From Ramlibacter sp. (GTDB taxonomy: Bacteria > Pseudomonadota > Gammaproteobacteria > Burkholderiales > Burkholderiaceae_C): DNA of 9,272 nt. The stretch's first letter is position 1; every line of letters begins with the position of its first letter. Location of the stretch: positions 1 to 9,272 of the forward strand of contig JAJAZH010000281.1 of assembly GCA_026785815.1 (NCBI GenBank). Direction: 5' to 3'. A model generated the notes under the pieces. That model worked only from the letters and a program-made list of their open reading frames with translations, did no database searches and was not told the origin of the DNA. Below are positions 5,144 through 9,272 of this stretch, one piece after another. The translations under genes were made by a program, and so were the position numbers.

Positions 5144-6556
5144 ATGGCGAATCTGTGGCGCACCCTCGCATGCCCGCTTGCACTGCTGGCGCCGGGGCTG
5201 GCCGCGGCCGCGGACTTCGACGGCCGGCGGCTGTCGCCGCTGTGGGGCCTGCCATTCGCCAGCATCCTGCTGTCGATCGCGCTGCTGCCGTTGCTGGCGC
5301 CTCGCTTCTGGCACCACCACTACGGCAAGGTCGTCGCTGGCTGGTCGCTGGCCTTCCTGCTGCCGTTCGCTGCGGTGTTCGGGCCGGGCGAGGCGGCCGC
5401 CGGATTCGCGCATGCGCTGCTGGCGGAATACCTGCCGTTCGTGATCCTGCTGACCGCGCTGTATGCCGTGTCCGGCGGCATCTTTATCCGCGGCAACCTG
5501 CACGGCAGCCCGTTGACCAACGTGTCGATCCTGGCGATCGGAGCCGTGCTGGCCAGCTTCATGGGGACCACCGGTGCGTCCATGCTGCTGGTGCGACCGT
5601 TGATCCGGGCCAACGACAACCGCCGCAGCAAGGCCCATGTGCTGGTGTTCTTCATCTTCATCGTCTCCAACGCCGGCGGCTCGTTGACGCCGTTGGGCGA
5701 TCCGCCGCTTTTTCTTGGATTCCTGAAGGGCGTGGAGTTCTTCTGGACGGTGAAGCACATCTTTCCGGAAACGCTGTTCCTGGTCGGCACGCTGCTGGCG
5801 GGCTTTTTCGCCCTCGATTCCTGGCTCTTCCGTCGGCCGGGTGAACTGCTCAGGGACGACCCGACGCCGGATTCCCGGTCCTTGGGCTTCGACGGTGCCC
5901 GCAATTTCTGGCTGCTGGCCGCGGTGGTTGCACTGGTGCTGATGAGCGGGGTCTGGAAGTCGCCATTGGGCTGGGACATCGTGGGGACCCGAGTCGGCCT
6001 GCCGGGACTGGTGCGCGACGCCGGGCTGGTGTTTGTGACACTGCTGACGCTGCGCATCACGCCGGCTTCGGTCCACGCGGGCAACCAGTTTTCCTGGGCT
6101 CCGATGGCGGAGGTGGCCAAGCTGTTCGCCGGCATCTTCCTGACCATCATCCCGGTCATCGCGATGCTGCGCGCCGGCGTCGAAGGCCCTTTCGGCGCAG
6201 TGGTGTCGGCGGTGACGCGCGCCGACGGCTCTCCCGACCCGGCGATGTACTTCTGGGCCAGCGGTCTGCTGAGCACGTTCCTGGACAACGCGCCCACCTA
6301 TCTGGTGTTCTTCAACACGGCGGGCGGCGACGCCGCAGTGCTGATGACCACGCTGGCGCCCACGCTGGCCGCCATCTCGGCCGGCTCGGTCTTCATGGGC
6401 GCCAACAGCTACATCGGCAACGCGCCCAACCTGATGGTCAAGGCCATCGCCGAGGAACGGGGTGTCAAAATGCCCAGCTTCTTCGGCTACATGGCCTGGT
6501 CGTGCGGCATCCTGCTGCCGCTGTTCCTGGTCATGACCTTCATCTGGTTTCGCTAA
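5144..6556 (+). CDS. NhaD-type sodium:proton antiporter (ion transporter superfamily)
   Basis: Inner-membrane secondary transporter that most likely exchanges Na+ (or Li+) for H+. The 470 residues contain about a dozen hydrophobic segments after a signal-like start (to about residue 23). The ion-transporter (ArsB/NhaD) inverted-repeat motifs are clear: SNAGGSLTPLGDPP (175-188) in the first half, and FLDNAPTYLVFF (379-390) with GNAPNLMVKA (425-434) in the second. These Asn/Gly/Pro hairpins form the ion site in this superfamily. D380 and D186 are candidate ion-coupling acids. GAGGA at 5133-5137 lies six bases before the ATG. It is first in a tight run with the hydroxyacid dehydrogenase (15-base gap). 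Citrate or dicarboxylate transport by the same superfamily is the main alternative, but the motif wording fits the antiporter branch better. Promoter not clear; a TATGCT at 5112-5117 lacks a good -35. Confidence 0.85.
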   Translation: MANLWRTLACPLALLAPGLAAAADFDGRRLSPLWGLPFASILLSIALLPLLAPRFWHHHYGKVVAGWSLAFLLPFAAVFGPGEAAAGFAHALLAEYLPFVILLTALYAVSGGIFIRGNLHGSPLTNVSILAIGAVLASFMGTTGASMLLVRPLIRANDNRRSKAHVLVFFIFIVSNAGGSLTPLGDPPLFLGFLKGVEFFWTVKHIFPETLFLVGTLLAGFFALDSWLFRRPGELLRDDPTPDSRSLGFDGARNFWLLAAVVALVLMSGVWKSPLGWDIVGTRVGLPGLVRDAGLVFVTLLTLRITPASVHAGNQFSWAPMAEVAKLFAGIFLTIIPVIAMLRAGVEGPFGAVVSAVTRADGSPDPAMYFWASGLLSTFLDNAPTYLVFFNTAGGDAAVLMTTLAPTLAAISAGSVFMGANSYIGNAPNLMVKAIAEERGVKMPSFFGYMAWSCGILLPLFLVMTFIWFR

Positions 6557-6571
6557 CCCCGAGTCGTCCCC

Positions 6572-7555
6572 ATGAGCAAGCCCAAAATCCTGGTCGCGCG
6601 CGCGATCATCCCCGCCACCGTCGCCCGGCTCGAAGAACACTTCGAGGTCGAGCACAACCAGGCCGACCAGCCGTGGTCCAAGCAGCAGCTGGGGCACAAG
6701 CTGGCCGGCAAGGTCGGCGCTTTCACCACTGGTGGCGACCGGATCGACGCCGAGACGCTGGCTGCCGCGCCGGAGTTGAAGATCTGCGCCAACATGGCGG
6801 TGGGCTACAACAACTTCGACATCGACGCCATGACTGCGCGCGGCGTGCTTGCCACCAACGCGCCGGACGTGCTGACCGAGACCACGGCAGACTTCGGCTT
6901 TGCCTTGCTGATGGCGACGGCCCGGCGCGTGACCGAGAGCGAGCATTTCCTGCGCGCCGGCAAGTGGGACCGCTGGAGCTTCGACATGTTCGCCGGCTCC
7001 GACGTCCACGGCTCGACGCTGGGCATCCTGGGCATGGGCCGCATCGGCCAGGGCATCGCGCGCCGCGGCGCCCACGGCTTCGGCATGAACGTGATCTATC
7101 ACAACCGCTCGCGACTGGCGCCCGATCTCGAGGCCGCGTGCAGGGCCCGCTATGTCGACAAGGACGAACTGCTGCGCACGGCGGATCACCTGGTGCTGGT
7201 GCTGCCGTACTCGCCCTCGTCGCACCACGCGATCGGCGCCAGCGAAATAGCGCTGATGAAGCCGACCGCCAACCTGATCAACATCGCGCGCGGCGGCATC
7301 GTCGACGACGCCGCGCTGGCCGCGGCGCTGCGGGATCGCAAGATCGCCGGCGCCGGCCTGGACGTGTACGAAGGCGAGCCGAAAGTCCACCCGGACCTGC
7401 TCACCGTGCCCAACGTGGTGCTGACGCCGCACATCGCCAGTGCCACCGTGCCGACCCGGCGCGCCATGGCGGACCTGGCGACCGACAACCTGATCGGCTT
7501 CCTGATCCACGGCAAGCCGCTGACGCCCCTGAACCCCGAAGTTCTGACCAGGTAA
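6572..7555 (+). CDS. D-2-hydroxyacid dehydrogenase (glyoxylate/hydroxypyruvate reductase type)
   Basis: Cytoplasmic NAD(P)H-dependent oxidoreductase that interconverts 2-keto acids such as glyoxylate or hydroxypyruvate and D-2-hydroxyacids. The 327-residue length is typical. The substrate half (1-100) carries NMAVGYNNFD (74-83). The Rossmann motif is GILGMGRIGQG (151-161; G154, G156, G159), followed by a basic H-N-R-S patch at 178-180 where the coenzyme's acidic residue would sit, which suggests NADPH preference. The catalytic triad is visible: R240 in NIARGG, E269 in YEGEP and H287 in LTPHIAS. This resembles GhrB-like glyoxylate reductases, although relatives such as gluconate 2-dehydrogenase cannot be excluded. 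It starts 15 bases after the antiporter stop with only a poor ribosome site, and ends seven bases before rmuC, so it is probably read from the same transcript. The pathway link to its neighbours is unclear. Confidence 0.9.
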   Translation: MSKPKILVARAIIPATVARLEEHFEVEHNQADQPWSKQQLGHKLAGKVGAFTTGGDRIDAETLAAAPELKICANMAVGYNNFDIDAMTARGVLATNAPDVLTETTADFGFALLMATARRVTESEHFLRAGKWDRWSFDMFAGSDVHGSTLGILGMGRIGQGIARRGAHGFGMNVIYHNRSRLAPDLEAACRARYVDKDELLRTADHLVLVLPYSPSSHHAIGASEIALMKPTANLINIARGGIVDDAALAAALRDRKIAGAGLDVYEGEPKVHPDLLTVPNVVLTPHIASATVPTRRAMADLATDNLIGFLIHGKPLTPLNPEVLTR

Positions 7556-7562
7556 GCCGGTC

Positions 7563-8903
7563 TTGGAACTCCTGATTCTCATTGCGCTCGCGCTGGCGAG
7601 CCTGGTGCTGCTATTGATCCTGCTGCTGCGCAGGTCGCCAGCGGTCACCGACGGCGGTCGGGCCGAACTGATCGCCGCCAGCGAGCGCATGGAGCGTGAG
7701 TTGCGGCGCGAGATCAGCGAGTCGGCTCGGGGCGGGCGGCAGGAACTCACGCTGACGCTGGCCACGTTCCAGGAGGCGCTGGTCAAGCAGGGCGCCGAAG
7801 CGACGCGCACGCAAAACAACCAGATCGACGCATTCGCCCAGCAGCTCACGCTGCTGCAAAAAACGCTGTCGGACACGCTCACCATGCAACTGCAAGGCCT
7901 GGGCGAATCCAACGCCCGGCGGCTCGGGGAAGTGCGGGCGACGCTCGACAGCCAGCTGCAGCAACTGCAACAGAGCAACGCCGCCAAGCTCGACGAGATG
8001 CGAAAGACCGTCGACGAGAAACTGCAGTCCACGCTCGACCAGCGCCTGGGCGACAGCTTCAAGCAGGTGGCCGACCGGCTGGAGCAGGTGCACAAGGGAC
8101 TGGGCGAGATGCAGACCCTGGCCCAGGGCGTGGGCGACTTGCAGCGGGTGCTGACCAACGTCAAGTCGCGCGGCATCTTCGGCGAGGTGCAGTTGCAGGC
8201 GCTGCTGGAGCAGGTGCTGACCACGGAGCAGTATGGCAAGCAGGTCGAGACCAAGCCGCGCAGCAACCAGCGCGTTGACTTCGCGATCCGCTTTCCAGGC
8301 CGCAGCGCCGACGGCACGCCGGTCTGGCTGCCGATCGACGCCAAGTTTCCCCGCGACGATTACGAACGGCTGCTCGACGCCCAGGACCGGGCCGATCCCG
8401 CCGCCGCCGACATCGCCTTGCGCGCGCTCGAGTCGCGCATCCGCAGCGAGGCCAAGTCGATCTGCGAAAGCTATGTCTGCCCGCCGCACACCACCGATTT
8501 CGCGATCCTGTTCCTGCCGGTCGAGAGCCTGTATGCGGAAGTGTTGCGGCGGCCGGGCCTGATGGACAGCCTGCAGCGCGATTACCGCGTGACGCTGGCC
8601 GGCCCGACCACGCTGCTGGCGATGCTCAACAGCCTGCACATGGGCTTTCGCACGCTGGCGCTCGAGCAGCAGGCCTCCGAGGTGTGGAAGGTGCTGGGCG
8701 CGGTCAAGACCGAGTTCGAGCGCTACGGCACCTGGGTCGACCGGATCCGCGAGCAGGTGCGCAAGGCATCGGACACGCTCGACAACGCCAGCGCCCGCAC
8801 CAGCCAGATGCGGCGCGCCCTCAAGGTGGTCGAGGCGCTGCCCGAGGGCCAGGCGCAGGCGCTGTTGCCGCCCGCCGGCGAGGGCGAAGAAGACCCCGCA
8901 TGA
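7563..8903 (+). CDS. rmuC: DNA recombination protein RmuC
   Basis: RmuC limits recombination at inverted repeats and is thought to be a nuclease-like, membrane-anchored protein. The 446 residues show an N-terminal membrane helix (2-22, Leu-rich, ending in RR), a long heptad-like coiled coil (about 35-190, rich in Leu, Gln and Glu), then the RmuC domain: VKSRGIFGEVQLQALLEQVL (200-219), VDFAIRFPG (238-246), WLPIDAKFP (255-263), AILFLPVESLYAE (314-326) and a conserved LALEQQASEVWK (365-376). The IDAK motif and D239 fit the restriction-endonuclease-like core seen in the family. Start: TTG at 7563, seven bases after the dehydrogenase stop. No ATG precedes the membrane helix, and an upstream AGG (7550-7552) is the only ribosome-site hint. 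Its stop overlaps the MFS start by four bases (ATGA). The family identity is very secure. Confidence 0.95.
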   Translation: MELLILIALALASLVLLLILLLRRSPAVTDGGRAELIAASERMERELRREISESARGGRQELTLTLATFQEALVKQGAEATRTQNNQIDAFAQQLTLLQKTLSDTLTMQLQGLGESNARRLGEVRATLDSQLQQLQQSNAAKLDEMRKTVDEKLQSTLDQRLGDSFKQVADRLEQVHKGLGEMQTLAQGVGDLQRVLTNVKSRGIFGEVQLQALLEQVLTTEQYGKQVETKPRSNQRVDFAIRFPGRSADGTPVWLPIDAKFPRDDYERLLDAQDRADPAAADIALRALESRIRSEAKSICESYVCPPHTTDFAILFLPVESLYAEVLRRPGLMDSLQRDYRVTLAGPTTLLAMLNSLHMGFRTLALEQQASEVWKVLGAVKTEFERYGTWVDRIREQVRKASDTLDNASARTSQMRRALKVVEALPEGQAQALLPPAGEGEEDPA

Positions 8904-9272
8904 GCGGCGGCCTCAGCGCGGCGCTGGCGCGCGTGATCGCCGGCCAGGTCTGTCTCCATGCGTGCATGGCGGGCACGCGGCTGGCTGCGCCCTTGCTGGC
9001 GCTGAGGCAAGGCTACGGCGAGGCGGCAGTCGGCGTGCTGCTGGCGCTGTTCGCGCTGACACAGGTCTTTCTGGCGTTGCCGGCCGGCCGCTACGCCGAT
9101 CGCCATGGCCTCAGGCGGCCGATGGCCTGGTCCGCCGCAGCCGCCGCCGCCGGCGCCGCCCGCGCGGCGCGGGGGCTGGGGGTACCCGGGGGGTGGCGGG
9201 GCGCCGGGGTCTCCGGCGGCCCGGCCCCCCCCCCCGCGAGAGCGCTGCACCGCCCACAAGGGCCCGCCGCCC
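8900..9272 (+). CDS. MFS transporter, N-terminal fragment running off the window
   Basis: The ATG overlaps the rmuC stop (ATGA) and the frame stays open to the edge, about 124 codons. Residues 1-85 are convincing: transmembrane helices from about 10-35 and 45-65, then LPAGRYADRHGLRRP (69-83), which is the major facilitator motif A loop (G-x-x-A-D-R-x-G-x-R/K) between helices 2 and 3. A hydrophobic helix should follow, but from about 9160 the predicted protein turns into a Gly/Pro/Arg-rich string without membrane character, while the DNA fills with G and C runs. Near the very end, ALHR...GPAA resembles an ALQRHVGRAA-like stretch I associate with this transporter group. The gene is therefore probably intact and the end of the sequence faulty. 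The transported substrate is unknown. It is likely the last known member of the nhaD-to-MFS transcript. Confidence 0.75.
   Translation, partial: MSGGLSAALARVIAGQVCLHACMAGTRLAAPLLALRQGYGEAAVGVLLALFALTQVFLALPAGRYADRHGLRRPMAWSAAAAAAGAARAARGLGVPGGWRGAGVSGGPAPPPARALHRPQGPAA
9160..9272. other. Low-quality sequence end
   Basis: Homopolymer runs of G and C crowd here (for example GGGGG around 9175-9200 and a run of about ten C near 9225-9235). The coding character of the MFS gene dissolves while its frame stays nominally open. This is best explained as base-calling error at a contig or read end; coordinates and translation here are not reliable. Confidence 0.6.

Noticed and set aside
4965..5255. N-terminal extension of csbD, to about 170 codons in total
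   Set aside because: The CsbD family starts at MNNDRIEG, which has an excellent ribosome site. The extension overlaps the palindrome and the start of the antiporter and has no recognisable content.
5024..8344. Very long minus-strand open frame (about 1100 codons) opposite the antiporter, dehydrogenase and rmuC
   Set aside because: It is antisense to three well-recognised genes. Its translation is rich in Arg, Gln, His and Ala with no domain, as expected for a stop-poor shadow frame in GC-rich DNA.
8723..9259. Minus-strand frame opposite the end of rmuC and the MFS gene
   Set aside because: Antisense to recognised genes, Gly/Arg/Pro-rich, and it includes the poor-quality end of the sequence.
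1..9272. Search for CRISPR arrays, insertion sequences, tRNA or rRNA genes, integrase sites and toxin-antitoxin or defence genes
   Set aside because: No regularly spaced repeats, transposase or integrase motifs, RNA-gene signatures or defence-type domains were seen on either strand.

Overview
The window is GC-rich and densely coded, with strong G/C bias at third codon positions. The gene content (a polyhydroxyalkanoate phasin, a FutA-type iron-binding protein under a Fur box, a CsbD protein next to a secreted Cx10C-repeat protein, and a NhaD-type antiporter, hydroxyacid dehydrogenase, RmuC and MFS run) resembles Betaproteobacteria, most likely Burkholderiales (Comamonadaceae or the Rubrivivax/Leptothrix group). 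That placement rests on remembered family resemblance. No rRNA, tRNA, insertion sequence, CRISPR array or phage gene was seen; this looks like ordinary chromosome.

Layout. (1) 1-980, minus strand: a periplasmic Fe(3+)-binding protein cut by the left edge, with a sigma70-like promoter whose -35 and spacer are covered by a good Fur box. (2) 1029-1890, minus strand: a phasin gene with a strong intrinsic terminator, a structured 3' untranslated stretch of about 145 nt, and a promoter bracketed by two inverted TGC-rich 17-mers that may be PhaR operators. (3) 1945-4105, plus strand: a three-gene unit joined by ATGA overlaps, encoding a zinc-dependent histone-deacetylase-like deacylase, a hotdog acyl-CoA thioesterase and a nitroreductase. 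(4) 4112-4964, minus strand: a CsbD stress protein followed by a small secreted protein with three Cx10C repeats; this pair converges on the nitroreductase across a perfect 16-bp palindrome. (5) 5077-9272, plus strand: a second perfect 16-bp palindrome in a divergent intergenic region, then a NhaD-type Na+/H+ antiporter, a D-2-hydroxyacid dehydrogenase, RmuC (TTG start) and an MFS transporter that runs off the right edge.

How the genes relate. The iron gene would be expressed under iron starvation. The phasin coats storage granules and probably answers to a granule-sensing repressor. The deacylase, thioesterase and nitroreductase are probably made together, but no shared pathway can be proven. 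The CsbD/Cx10C pair looks like a stress or envelope unit. The antiporter-to-MFS run is tightly packed and probably co-transcribed, although its products belong to unrelated processes.

I found no clearly new system. The most interesting items are the paired operator-like repeats around the phasin promoter, the three-repeat cysteine protein, the palindrome between csbD and the antiporter, and the structured phasin 3' region. The last 110 or so bases look like low-quality sequence and should not be interpreted biologically.
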